Shown one piece after another: positions 1-10,935 of a stretch of 64,000 nt of DNA. Made by a program: the position numbers and the translations under genes. Source of the stretch: Hemerocallis citrina (taxonomy: Eukaryota > Streptophyta > Magnoliopsida > Asparagales > Asphodelaceae); the NCBI GenBank assembly GCA_017893485.1, contig CM030364.1:246029818-246093817 (forward strand). Direction: 5' to 3'. The notes below the pieces were generated by a model, which was given only the letters and a program-made list of their open reading frames with translations, was not told the DNA's origin and did no database searches. The stretch's first letter is position 1. Every line of letters starts with the position of its first letter.

Positions 1-540
1 GAGGAGAAAGTCGTTTTTCTCCAATACGCAGCTCGGAATGCAGGTTGCTTAGATTTAGTTTCCGAGCGACGTGGCACGATCTCCGATGTTTGATTGAGGA
101 TCGGGCACGAATCTTGAGGCACGATGGCGTGGATCACGAGAAAACGTGATTTTGGTCGACGTGGTCGGATCTGAGCCGTCTGATCAAGATCTGGCACGAA
201 TCACGAGGAGAAAAGTTGTTTTTCTCCAATACGCAGCTCGGAATGCAGGTTGCTCGGATTTAGTTTCCGAGCGACGTGGCACGATCTCCGCCGTCTGATT
301 GAGGATCTGGCACAAATCTTGAGGCACGATGGCGTGGATCATAAGAAAACGTGATCTTGGCCGATGCGGTCAGATCTGAGCCGTCTGATCACGATCTGGC
401 GCGAATCACGAGGAGAAAGTCATTTTTCTCCAATACGTAGCTCGAAATGCAAGTTGCTCGGATTTGGTTTCTAAGCGACGTGGCACGATCTCTGCCGTCT
501 GATTGAGGATCGGGCGCGAATTCTGAGGCAAGAGACGTTT
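1..540. repeat. ~204-bp tandem repeat, about 2.6 copies
   Basis: Copies start at about 1, 206 and 410, each opening with GAGGAGAAA and the poly-T stretch before CTCCAATACG. Each carries the landmarks GAGCGACGTGGCACGATCTC and GAGCCGTCTGATCA. A degenerate relative lies in element 2 at 13320-13700 and weaker relatives in element 3 near 27280-27620. The array is therefore a family feature of the region between the antisense genes and the 3' LTR. Confidence 0.85.
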
Positions 541-894
541 AGGCTTCAGGGTCAGGCGTTTAAGCTTCTAATGAGCCGTTATGGGGGCCCATAGCATTCG
601 AAGGCCCACCCGAATTCACCCTAACACTTATAAGTTTTCACCGCCTCTCTTTTCCCTTATTTCTTACTCTTTTACTTTTACTCAAGCTACTTTTGCTCTT
701 GAGCAGCGCTGCTAGCTTTCGCGGCCAGGCATTTCTAATCTCCGGCAAACTATTCCGACCGTCAACGTCACTTCGAGGTAAATCATCTCAAACTTAGTCT
801 TGAAATTTCTAGAGTGTCGTGGGGGAATGAGACCTCCACCTCGGACCATGGTGCCGACTGAGTGGTAGTGGTCGTCTCGAGCAAGGGGAAGGAC
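541..894 (+). promoter_or_regulatory. Putative promoter and 5' leader of the antisense gene
   Basis: The stretch lies between the 204-bp array and the plus-strand antisense gene. A TATA-like TTATAAG is at 628-634, followed by a CT-rich leader (640-700) and a possible splice donor GAG/GTAAAT near 777. ATGs at 825 and 848 run into stops or a different frame; the first ATG in the gene's frame is at 895. Promoter function is inferred from motif position only. Confidence 0.4.
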
Positions 895-3028
895 ATGGCG
901 AAGTCAGCCGTGGTGGAGACGATAGTGGAGACGGTGAGGGGGGCTAGAGCACTGGGTCGGCTGCCGTCGATGCTGTCGAGCCTCGGAAGGGTCAGGAGCT
1001 ACTCCGAGGATATTTTAGAGAAGGCGATGCATGGGATGTCCAGGGGTGTACGAGGAGAACAGCCCGAGGGACCCTTCCGAAGTGGACGAGATCCCTTCGA
1101 TCATGACCGAGGTAGACCTTCATCGGATCAGGAAGGGATTCCGCATCTGAAGGAGTACGCCCTACTCCTTCCCGGCCCTGGCTTTCGAGCGTGTACGGGG
1201 ACATCGCTAGACACATGCATCTTCCCGTACGATGCACTCAATGTCGGCCTTCGGCTACCGCTCCCGCCCTTTGTGGTTGAGGTACTGCAGTGGTACGGCT
1301 TGAGCCCGGTGCAGTTCATGCCGAACATGTGGCGCCACTTCATTGCCTTCATTCTCCAAAGTCAAGCGGTCGGCGTGCAGCCCCAGCTCGCCCTTCTCCG
1401 AAGCCTCTACCAGATCTACAGAATGAGCAAGATGGAGTACTGATACTACTTGTCGCCGAGGAAGGGCATTAAACTGATCGAGAACCCAGACTCCATCAAG
1501 CATTAGAAGGAGAAGTACTTCCTGATCCGAGGCTCCAAGCTGTGGGGCTTCCCTACGGCGTGGAAGGAGGATGTACCGAAGTGGGCGAAGGCCGAGCCGG
1601 TACTTACTAAAGAAGAGGAGAAGGTAGTGTCGAAGATCCTCGGCCTTTCGACCCTCGGTTGGAAGGATATCACCGAGGAGGTCTTATTCGGTGGGGGTCT
1701 CAGTCCGATCGACCCCAGTATGCTTCTTTACTTCTTTTTCTTCAGTATATAGGTGCTTGCTTTTAGCGTCTGTGTTTATTTTGCTAACTCTTTTGCTTGG
1801 ATTTTCTTTGTTCAGAAGCTCCCGGTATGGACTACCGAGCCCTTATGGCAAAGAAGACCGCAGCGGCGGCGAAGGATAGCAAGAAGGGGAAGAGGACGAC
1901 GGTAGGGCCTTCCTCTAACCGAGCGATACCGGCGCCTTCGGCCCCAGCAGCTGTCGTCAGCTTAGTCAGCGACTCCCCCTCGGAGCCGCAAATCGTGTTT
2001 CCTTCGGCCGAAGCCCCCGGATCTTTGAGCGGTGCATTCTCGGCCGGCACCGCTCTGGCCCTCGAGGTGCTACCGCTCACGGCCGAGGCAGAGGCTATCC
2101 CCATCGAAGATCACAAGAAGCTCTTTGTCCTCGACTGGTGGGTGATGAAGCTAGACAGCTTCCTCGGCGATGCGGGGATGTGTATGCAGGCGGTGCGCCA
2201 CCTGCCAACCCCGAAGGATCGCGCAGCCCTAAGGGCTGGCATGGTCAGCAACAATGCCTTGGAGATCGCTCGGTCGACGATGTCGGTAAGTAGTCTCGCT
2301 CTGTTCTCCTAAGTTTCAGAATTAGTGATTTTAAGTTCTCACATTTTCTGTTTTGTTCACAGACCCTCTGCCACTTCAGCAATATGCTCGAGCAGTTCAC
2401 CGAGCAAGAGAAGGAGTTGAAGGCAGCAAATGAGCATGAGCAGTCAGAGCGCGCCAAGGCGGTGAAGCTGTTCGAGGCCAAACAGCGGCTCTCGATGTCA
2501 CGAGCAGCCGAGGTCGGTGCCCTCGAGACGAAGCTTGCCGAAGCGCTCGAGCACTCAACGACCGAGATGGCCAAAGTCGAGGCATTGGAGAAGGAGAAGG
2601 CTCGTCTCGAAGAGGAGCTTGCGAAGGCTCTGAGGGCGTCCGAGGAGGCGCAGAAGGAGTAGGAGATGAAGGTGGCCGAGGCGAAGAAGGCCATTCAGGA
2701 CAAGGCGGAGACCCATATGATGATGAATATAGAGGAGGCCTACGCTCGAGCCGTGAAGCACGTGGCGGCTTGCATCCCCGGCTTTGACAGTTCGGGGTAT
2801 TACTTCTACGACCTGGTGGAAGGTGAGGAGCTCATCCTGCTGGCGGAAGTTAAGCCCGAAGAGGAGGACGACGAGGCCGAGGGCGACGGCGAGGAGGAGG
2901 TGAACCCCGATGGGTTCGCTCGTCACTCGGCCGAGCGAGGACGCTTTGGAGCAGCACCTCGAGGTGGCTCCTTGACTCACTCGCTTATTCTTCCTTTTTT
3001 TTATATGTATTGCCTAACCGAGGACTAG
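895..3028 (+). pseudogene. Antisense gene of element 1: 'putative gypsy type transposon' (PF04195-like) protein, spliced, broken by stops
   Basis: This gene runs opposite to gag-pol. The segment at about 1220-1440 resembles the plant PF04195 domain: FPYDALNVG, RLPLPPFVVEVL, then QFMPNMWRHFIAFIL and, past a stop, YYLSPRKG. The function of the family is unknown. Two introns can be placed. Intron 1 is 1718-1815 (GTATGC...TTCAG, phase 1) and intron 2 is 2286-2362 (GTAAGT...TTCACAG, phase 0), and joining across intron 2 restores one frame. The C-terminal half is a Glu/Ala/Lys-rich coiled coil (2384-2750), then an acidic stretch. In-frame stops at 1441 (TGA), 1504 (TAG) and 2660 (TAG) interrupt it. 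The start at 895 is the first ATG in frame; the true start may be upstream. The same gene, with the same intron positions, is in element 4. Confidence 0.75.
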
Positions 3029-3172
3029 CCACCGCTTCAACTTTGAAATGAATAAGAAAATTCTTCGTTTTTGTCTAAGTGTTGAGAAAATTTTTTTGAA
3101 CTCTTTTTTGTCTAAGTGTTGGAGAAAACTTCGAAATCTTTTTGTCTAAGTGTTAGAGTAGTGTGAATCTCA

Positions 3173-3988
3173 ATGGCTTCGTGCTCTAATTCTTTTCAGA
3201 TTGTCGAAGTACTACAGATCGGCGCGATGCCTCAGATAGCCAAAGTGGCTCTCCTAAGAGCTAGTCTAGGGGCGACGAGATTGGGGCTCGAGCGGAACCG
3301 AGGTCGACTTCTTGAAGCAGAGTCGGACCTCCGCAAGGCGAAATACGAGCTGAGGCATCTGAGGTCGACCCTAGTTTGCCGAGACATAGAGAGGAGGAAA
3401 TTATAGGAGCGAATTAATGAGAGAACCCCCGAAGGCAATGACTTAGACTCGTCGGCAGAAGCCAACCTCGATCTAAAGATTAAACATCTTCGCCACTCTT
3501 TGTCTAAGGTGACGGCGAAGAGGGACGAGCTGAAGAAGATGACTCTTAATAAGAGCATGGAGGTTGCTCACCTTCGGCGGACGATCACCGAAGGATCCCG
3601 AGGGGCAAGCTCAATGCGACTGCTTCGTCTGTCGATAAAGGTGAGGGATGACTCGCTTAAAGAGCGAATCGTTGAGCTCGAGGCAGAGGTTGCTCGTCTT
3701 CAACCACGACCCGAGCGGAGCAATGTCAGGTCTAGTACTTGCACTTGCGAGGAGCACGATAGAGGGATAACCTTTTACGAGCTGGCGTGTCGCTCGCCGA
3801 CTACGCGTCGAAGCCCGGGCGATGCGCAAAGTGGGGTGGCAGCTTCGTCGAGTGGGGCGTCTGTTGGAGCCACTGCTAGAACGAGTGCCGACGATGCTTC
3901 TCGGCTAGCCGGTCTAGAGACGAGCGCCGAGGGAGGACATCGGCAGTACAACATTCGTCGCCCTCGGAGGCGTTGTAGTAGGCCTTAG
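3173..3988 (+). pseudogene. Second antisense ORF of element 1, coiled-coil protein
   Basis: One frame is open from 3173 to 3988 except for a TAG at 3404-3406. The product is rich in Leu, Glu, Arg and Lys with heptad-like spacing (LLEAESDLRKAKYELRHLRS; ERIVELEAEVARL), so a coiled coil is likely. A splice acceptor TTCTTTTCAG ends at about 3201, suggesting this is a downstream exon or a separate spliced gene. Three copies of a TTTTGTCTAAGTGTT motif lie just upstream (3070-3155). Element 4 has a counterpart at 52990-53541, also directly after a splice acceptor. I recognise no enzyme domain. Confidence 0.55.
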
Positions 3989-4130
3989 GAGTCTTGCATT
4001 TTTAATAAGTGTTGTCTCTCGTTGTATAGATGAGCAGCCGGACTTGTAATTAGACTTGTTTCTCAACTTTTAATGAAATAATAGTTGTTGTTGTACTCGC
4101 ATGTTTTGCTAGCAATTGTAGTTCTCCACA
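3989..4130. other. Putative 3' end of the antisense transcript
   Basis: AT-rich stretch with AATGAAATAATA near 4070 as a possible polyadenylation region. No coding sequence seen. Confidence 0.3.
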
Positions 4131-4830
4131 TTTGTAGGAACAATTCTAAATGGTGGGACGCTTTGTACTTACTCGTTTGCGAGTAGTAAAAGTGTTAGAC
4201 CCCGAAGCGAAGTCGAACCAAGTGTTGGACTCTGAGCTCATCGTTTAGAAAACATCAACAGCTGTAGGAGCAATTTTGATTGGTGATCCGCTCTTAACTC
4301 GCTTAGAAGCAAGTAGTTAAAGCGGATTCGAACCAAGTGTTGGACTCCAAGCTATCATTTAGAAAGTATCAATAGCTGCAGGAGCAATTCCGTATGGTGA
4401 TCCGCTTTTACTCGCTTAGAAGCAAGTAGTTGAAGCGGAGTCGAACCAAGTGTTGGACTCCAAGCTTGTTGTTTAGACAATATCAACAGCTGCAGGAGCA
4501 ATTCCGGATGGTGATCCGCTCTCTACTCACTGAAAAGCAAGTAGTTGAAGTGGAGTCGAACCAAGTGTTGGATTCCAAGCATGTCGTTTAGAAAATATCA
4601 ACAGCTGCAGGAGCAATTCTAAATGGTTATCCGCTCTTAACTCGCTTAGAAACAAGTAGTTGAAGCAGAGTTGAACAAAGTGTTGGACTCCAAGCTATCG
4701 TTTAGAAAGTATCAACAGCTGCAGGAGCAATTCCGTATGGTGATCCGCTCTTTACTCGCTTAGAAGCAAGTAGTTGAAGCGAAGTCGAACCAAGTGTTGA
4801 ACCAAGTTGCTCCAAGCATGTTGTTTTTAA
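4131..4830. repeat. ~115-bp tandem array ('B-type'), 6 copies
   Basis: The landmark GGAGCAATTC recurs near 4135, 4264, 4380, 4496, 4609 and 4724, so the period is about 115 bp. Most units contain a short dyad, ACTCGCTTagAAGCAAGT, in their middle. The array starts just beyond the integrase C-terminus. The same unit occurs in element 2 (14831-15200). Confidence 0.85.
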
Positions 4831-5029
4831 TGCAAAAATTTTTTGTAAGTAGAGTTAGACTACCCAAAAATAGAGAACTTGAGAAGAAGAGACTTCTTTT
4901 TATTGAGAAAAACTGGGTGGCCGCTTTTAAGTTGCGAGCCGCCTTTACACTTTTGATAATAAGAGAATACAAGTAAAGACTGTAGACAAGTCTTCCGGAG
5001 CGCTCTTGGAGAAGTTGCTTGGAGCGGTG

Positions 5030-6317
5030 TTTAGACACCCTCTTGATACTTTATTAAGTGCTCCGCATTCCATGTCCTCAGTATCTTCATGCCCCCCGGG
5101 TCTTCGAGTTGATATGCTCCTGGGCGAACAACTCTGGAGACCATATATGGTCCTTCCCAGTTGGGTGCCAACATGCCCCTCTTGCTTGGATCGGAGATCG
5201 ACAACTTTCTGAGCCCTAAGTCCCCCTCTTTTAAGTCGGCTGGCCATACCCTCTTATTATAAGTTTGTGTGATCCTGCGGCAGTAGGTCTCTTGTCAAAT
5301 TGCAGCTCTCTCGCGGATCTCAACTATGAGGTCCAAGCAGTTGCGAAGCTGGTTCGCATTTTGTGCCTCATTATAGGCTATCAGCCGAGGTGAAGGCAGA
5401 CCGACTTCCAGAGGGACGAGAGCTTTGGAATCATACGTGAGGTTGAACGGGGACTCCCCCATCGGAGTCCTTTTGGTGGTGCGATAGTTCCAAACCACAT
5501 TGGAGAGTTGCTCGACCCATAGCCCCTTGGTGGATTTGTCAAGCCTCTTCTTCAAACCAGAGAGGATTTGTCGGTTTGCATTCTCCACTTGGTCATTGGA
5601 TTGACGGTGAGCTACCGAGGAGAATCACTGCTGAATGCCGAGATCTTTACAAAAGCCACGGAAGGTTGCTCTCGTGAATTGAGTCCCGTTATCGGTTACA
5701 AGGACATGAGGTATCCCGAACCGGCAAACGGTGTTCTTCCAAAAGAATTCCTGGACCTTGTGCTCGGTGATTGTCAAAAGAGGTTCAGCCTCGATTCATT
5801 TTGAGAAGTATTCTATTGCTACTATTAAGAACTTTAGCTGGCCCGGTGCGAGGGGAAAAGGTCCGAGCAAATATACCCACCACATTGCAAAGGGGATCGA
5901 ACTCGCCAAGGAGGTGAGTTGTGGTTGGGGTTGGTGACGAATTGGGGCAAATTTTTGGCAGGCATCGCACTGGCGGACGTATTCTTCGGAGTCTCTCAAT
6001 AGTGTGGGCCATAAGTAGCCGTAGTTCAGGATCTTACGGGCGAGGGATCTCGTTCCCAAATGCGCACCACACATACCATCATGGGCTTCTCTTAGGGCAT
6101 AGAGAGTTTCTTCCAGGGAGAGGCATCTTAGATAGGGTCGCCTGTCTATCTGAGTGTAAGAGCATTTGTACATGGCCCCGTCAAGGAGTGTGTACTGCTC
6201 GGCTCGCGTCCTGATCCTTCTAGTCTCTTTCGGTTCTTCAGGAAGGACTCCGTCCAGGAGATACTCAAGGAGGGGCTTCATCCAGTTTTTTCCAAGTGTT
6301 AAGGGGTAGGCTTCCAT
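5030..6317 (-). pseudogene. Integrase of element 1, degenerate
   Basis: Read on the minus strand, the zinc-binding region (about 6010-6140) shows AHDGMCGAHLG followed by CDACQ. The catalytic core follows with LLGPFPLAPGQLKFLIVAI; the usual first Asp before LLGP is Tyr here. The second acidic site survives as TDNGTQF near 5690 and the Glu as QVENANR near 5585. A stop interrupts the stretch before QVENANR. The C-terminal LAPNWEGPYMV fragment sits near 5150 and coding homology ends near 5030. With the first Asp gone and stops inside, it cannot work as an integrase. Confidence 0.85.
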
Positions 6318-6379
6318 TGGCTCTGGGCTGCCTTCATCAATGTTTGGTCTGAGAATGACCTCTATCTAGACAGTCCGCT

Positions 6380-6900
6380 CTAGAACTTGGAGGGAGGAGG
6401 AGGCGAGCTTAGAGAGGGCATCCACCTGCGCGTTTTCCTCTCGAGGGATGCACTAGAGCTGAACATCTTCAAATAAGGCCAGAAGCTCCATCACCTTTGC
6501 CAAGTACTTGGCCATACGCTTGTCTCTAGCCTCGTATTCCCCGGACACTTAGTTGACGACTAACTGGGAGTCGGTGAAGACCCTTACTCGCTCGACACCC
6601 GCCTTGCGAGCCATGCTATGAGGGCCTCATACTCTGCTTCATTGTTTGATGCCGAGAAGTTTAGGCGGAGGGAGTATTAGAGGACGAAGGCGTCGGGGCC
6701 AGTTAAGATGATGCCAACCCCGCTCCCATCGGTGCAAGAGGACCCGTTTACATAAACGGTCTAGATTAAGGGGTCGGCGGGTGACTCACATGAGTCTGGA
6801 ATGGTGTTTTCCACAATGAATTTGGCCAGAGCTTGGGCTTTTATTGCCATTCTGGGCTGGTAGCTGATATCGTGCTGACTCAGCTCGATGGACCACTTCA
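6380..6900 (-). pseudogene. Second (archaeal-type) RNase H of element 1, degenerate
   Basis: The minus strand between the classical RNase H and integrase encodes the start of an RNase H fold, CTDGSGVGI (6700-6760), followed by a stretch matching the NEAEYEA region (6610-6660), with several stops. Element 4 has a clearer copy at 45400-45774. A second RNase H between the first one and integrase is a known hallmark of the Tat/Ogre group. Confidence 0.65.
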
Positions 6901-6939
6901 TGAGCCGCCTGGAGGTCTTGGGCTTGTGGAGAACTTGCT

Positions 6940-8162
6940 TCAGCGGCTAGTCAGTTAGGACGACCACCGAATGGGATTGGAAGTAGGGGCGAAGCTTTTG
7001 GGCCGCCATGACCAGGGCAAGAGCCATCTTCTCCAGCTTTGGGTAACAGAGTTTGGCATTGAAAAGCACATTACTCACATAATATATGGGCCTCTGCATC
7101 TTATCCTCTTCCCTTACAAGGACCGCGCTGAGCATCTGCTCCGAAGCTGCGAGGTAGAGGTAGAGGACTTCTCCAGGTGCTGGCTTGCTTAACAGCGGAG
7201 GGTTAGCCAAATACTCCTTGAGTTTGTCGAAAGACTCCTGTTGCTGCTGTCCCCACACGAAGCCTTTAGCCTTCCTGAGGGCCTTGAAGAAAGGAAGGCA
7301 CTTCTCCCCGGACTTGGAGAGGAATCGCCCAATCGTGGCGAGGCGCTCCGTGAGCCTCTACACCTCTTTGACGTTGGAGGGGGGAGCCATTTTGAGAATG
7401 GCCTGGATCTTTTCGGGGTTGGCCTCTATGCCCCTCTGGCTAACCATAAACCCTAGGAACTTGCCCGATGAGATGCCGAACGCACACTTGTTCGGGTTGA
7501 GTCTCATATTGTGCCTCCTGAGCACCCCGAACGCTTCTTGGAGGTCGAGAACATGTTCCTACCCTCGGGTGCTCTTGACCAACATGTAGTCTATGTAGAC
7601 CTCCATGTTTCGGCCAATTTGGTCTTGGAAGACCCTATTTATCAGGTACTGATACGTTGCTCTCGCATTTTTCATGCCGAACGACATAACTCGGTAGCAA
7701 TAGAGGCCTTGGTCCGTCACGAAAGAGGTCTTCGGGATGTCGGGAGGGAACATCCGGATTTGGTTGTACCCTAAAAAGGCATCCATAAAACCGAGGAGCT
7801 CATTCCCAGAGGTCGCATCGATCAGGGCATCGATACTAAGAAGAGGAAAGGGGTCCTTCGGGCACGCCTTATTGAGGTCAGTGAAGTCAATGCATATTCT
7901 CCAACTCCTATTGGCCTTCTTGACCATCACCACATTGGAGAGCCATTTAGGGTAGTTCACCTCCTAGATAAATCGGGTGTTGGGGAGCATCACGATCTCC
8001 TCTTTGATCACCTGTTGTAGCTCGGGAGTGAGCTTTCATCTCTTCTATCGGACAGGCTTGACCCCAGGGGTAACGCTCAGACGGTGCATTGAGAGCTCCT
8101 CTGAGATCCCGAGCATATCGGCTGCAGTCAAGGCGAAGAGGTCGCGGTTCTCTCGTATGCAC
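6940..8162 (-). pseudogene. Reverse transcriptase and RNase H of element 1, degenerate
   Basis: Minus-strand RT is clear at 7559-7960: WRICIDFTDLNKACPKD, then FMDAFLGYNQIRM and SFVTDQGLYCYRVMSFG. The YxDD catalytic box reads YIDYM, so the last Asp is replaced by Tyr. The thumb and connection follow with ANPEKIQAIL, LSKSGEKCLPFFKAL and FVWGQQQQESFDKLKEYLA. The RNase H part ends in YFQSHSVVVLTD near 6950. Upstream (8000-8160) several stops lie in the frame joining it to protease. Enzymatically dead by sequence. Confidence 0.9.
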
Positions 8163-8177
8163 CGAGAGATGTCTTGC

Positions 8178-8966
8178 TTAATGGAGGGGACAGAGAGCTT
8201 TGCTGACGCGGAATGTCTTAGTGGTGTCTTCTTCGGAGAAGGCCACTTTCTCCAATTCGTCCACGGGCTCGGAGATAGTTTGACTGCCCTCCTGAGGAAG
8301 TTCAAGTGCCTCTAAAAAGAGAACCAGACCCCCAATCGAGGTCATATAGCACTTTTGAGCCGCTTCTTGGCTGCCCCTCACTTCTCCCACCCCCGAGGGT
8401 GTAGGGAACTTCATCTTTATGTGGTAGGCTGAGGGGATGGCTTGAAGCGCGGCCAAACCTGGTCTGCCCAGGATAACATTATAGGCAGCCTTGATGTCGA
8501 CCACCATGAAGTCCATTGGCTCCGTGCGAGAAACCGGGGCCTTTCTAGCAGTTACGTCGAGGGTTATCACTCCCTCAACCGTCACCGGGACTCTAGTAAA
8601 CCCGTGAAGAGTGTAGCTCGCGGGCTTGAGGCGGTCCTTTAACAGCTGGAGGCCTTTAAAGGCCTCTAAGTACAGGATGTTGACAGAGCTTCCATTGTCC
8701 ACCAGAATTTGACGAATGTCAAAGTTTGCCATTCAGAGGTTGATGACGAGGGCATCGCAGTGGGGCATGCAGACGCCCTCCAAGTCCCGGTCGGAGAATG
8801 TCACAGGGACTCCTAGGCCCCTGGGGGGAGGATGGCTCTGCACGGAATTGACTTCCCTAACAAAGGCTTTTCGAGAGGAGTTAGAATCTCCCCTAATTGG
8901 GCCTTCGTGTATCAAGTGCAGGATGGCCTCTGTTTCGATCTCCAGAGCCTCTACCTGCTGCTCCAC
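8178..8966 (-). pseudogene. Aspartic protease of element 1, degenerate
   Basis: The active-site loop reads ILVDNGSSVNIL, the D-N/T-G-S pattern of plant Ty3/gypsy proteases, near 8700. A conserved upstream segment (FVREVNSVQSHP...VTFSDRDLEGV, CDALVI) is at 8733-8960. It is separated from the protease body by one in-frame TGA at 8733-8735. YNVILGRPGL follows as the second conserved protease motif near 8450. Its role was to cut the gag-pol polyprotein. Confidence 0.85.
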
Positions 8967-10871
8967 CCGCCTATTAGCCCCCTGGGCGGTGGAGGTGGAT
9001 CGGCCCTATCCTTCCTGACGAAGCGATTGAGCTGCCCCCTCTGGATGAGGGCCTCAATCTCGTCTTTAAGAGCCCAACATTCATCTGTGTCGTGCCCGTA
9101 GTCCCGGTGGAAACGACACCACTTGTTCCGATCCCTCCTCTTCCCCGGAGTATTCATCTTGGGGGGAGGTGGCAAGAGATCCTCGTTCCCGATCTCCATC
9201 AGGATAGCTGAAACACTCACGTTAAGCAGAGTGAATTTCTCAAACCGAAGGGGAGGAGGGGGACGACGCTGAACTCCATTGTCCTTGTAAAGCTTCTTAG
9301 CTCCTTCTTCGTCCTTCCGCTTGTTCGCGGAAGAAGATGCTTCAAAGGTGGGGCGGTGGAGAGCTTCCTCCGCTCGGATGTACTTCTCACTCTGGAGTAG
9401 GAGCTCTAAAAAGTCCTGAGGGGGCTTCTTGGCGAGGGACGCTCTGAGGTCAGCGTTGAGGACGTTAGACCGGAAGGCGACAGTGGCGACCGAGGGTTCC
9501 AAGGAAGGGATGGACCTGGCTTTAGCAGTGAAGCGCTTGACATAGTCCCTCAGTCGTTTGCCCTTCTTTTGACTGAGGAACAGTAGGGATTCGCTCGTCT
9601 TTTCGGCGCGGTGACTGCTCACGAAATGCATGAGGAAAAGACCCTCAAACTAGTCGAAGGAGAAGATAGATGCTGACGCAAGTCGAGAGTACCATTCACG
9701 GGCTGGCCCCTTAAGTGTGGCCGGGAAGGTCTTGTAGAGGAGGGCATCAAATGCATGGTGGATCATTATGAGAGTTTTGAAACTCTCAACATGATCTGCG
9801 GGGTCTGACTACCCGGTACAGGTCCTGAAGTGTGGAGGCTTGAAGTTGTCTGGAATTGGAGCCTCCATGATGGTGCGAGAGAATGGGGACCTGCTTGGGC
9901 GGAGGTCCCTGGCTCGTCGTTCTTCATCTTGGTCGAGTTGGCCGAGGCGCCTCTTCATCTCGTGGATACGGCGGTAGACCGATTCTTCCCTTCGGTCTTG
10001 TCTTGCTGAGCCTCTAGATTCCTCCTCATACCGAGGGGGAGTGGGGCTACGACGACGATGGCTCTGAGTAAGAGGTAGACTGATAGAATGGCGAGGGCGG
10101 CTCGGAGCAGGCTGCGGACTCTAGGATCGGCGGTGAGGAGGAGGAGAGGGGCGGCGTTGGCTCGGAGCCGGCCTGGGACTTTGGGAATGTCAAGGGTGGC
10201 GAGGAGCTTGTCGAGGACTGCGGGAACGATGAGGATGGAGATGAGCTGGCAGAGGGCTAGGAGCTCCACGGCCATTGTTAGGGGCAGCGTTGAGCGCTCG
10301 GAGAACTACCTCCTGGAATTGCTGAAATTCTACTCTTGTGATAGGGGCCTCGTGCTCCTACTGGGCCCGAGGCGCAGGACGGCCAGCCGGAGAGCGACTC
10401 CATCTTGGCGATGCTGGGGCGACTCTCTCCGCCCCCAGGGAGAGTTGGATCCTCCTTGGTTGGATCGGCGCGGCGAGCGATCCCTCGGGTGCTCACGGTG
10501 AGGATTTGCCTCTTGGGCCGGCCTCTCGTCCAGATGGGTACGAAGATCGGGTCCATGCTCGGCCTGTCAGTTGTTAATCACGTTCCGAAGATCCTTTGGA
10601 GAGGGAGGAGTATAGGAAGCCATTGAGTCCGTGTCGCCATTGTGGATGGAAGCTCGAACCTGATGGACAGGTTGTTTGTGGCGGCTTCGTCGGGAGTGTT
10701 CCCCCACTCTGGCTTGGGGTCCTAAAGGCTGCTGCATGGACTGCGGAACCAGTGGATCAAGCTGCAGGGTGGGTTGGTTGGGAAAAGGGAGATCCCCTGC
10801 AGAGGAGGAGGAGGAGGATGAGAAGAGGTTGTTCTTCGATTGGAGTTTGTGGGTCTCTTCTTGGGAGGCAT
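8951..10871 (-). pseudogene. gag of element 1, frameshifted
   Basis: The start chosen is the ATG at 10871 (MPPKKRPTNSNRR), because elements 2 and 3 begin the same way just after the PBS. The retrotransposon gag core is at 9000-9900: RDYVKRFTAKARSI, FLELLLQSEKYIRAEEAL. It is followed by a zinc-knuckle-like CRFHRDYGHDTDEC and LKDEIEALIQRG near 9040-9110. The N-terminal half is proline/serine-rich and spread over several frames, so at least two frameshifts are present. gag would have formed the virus-like particle. Confidence 0.85.
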
Positions 10872-10916
10872 GGTAGCTTTGGCTTGAGAAGGAAGGTGAG
10901 GTTGCTTGCCGACGGT

Positions 10917-10934
10917 TCCACAGACGGCGCCAAT
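10917..10934 (-). other. Primer-binding site of element 1
   Basis: On the minus strand TTGGCGCCGTCTGTGGAA follows the LTR end with one to two bases between. The first nine bases after the leading T match the complement of a plant tRNA-Asp 3' end; the rest diverges. The same site occurs in element 2 and, on the plus strand, in element 4. Confidence 0.8.
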
Positions 10935-10935
10935 C

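Noticed and set aside
1..540. CRISPR array
   Set aside because: Repeats here and elsewhere are directly adjacent long units (67-204 bp) without unique spacers, and the genome is a plant.
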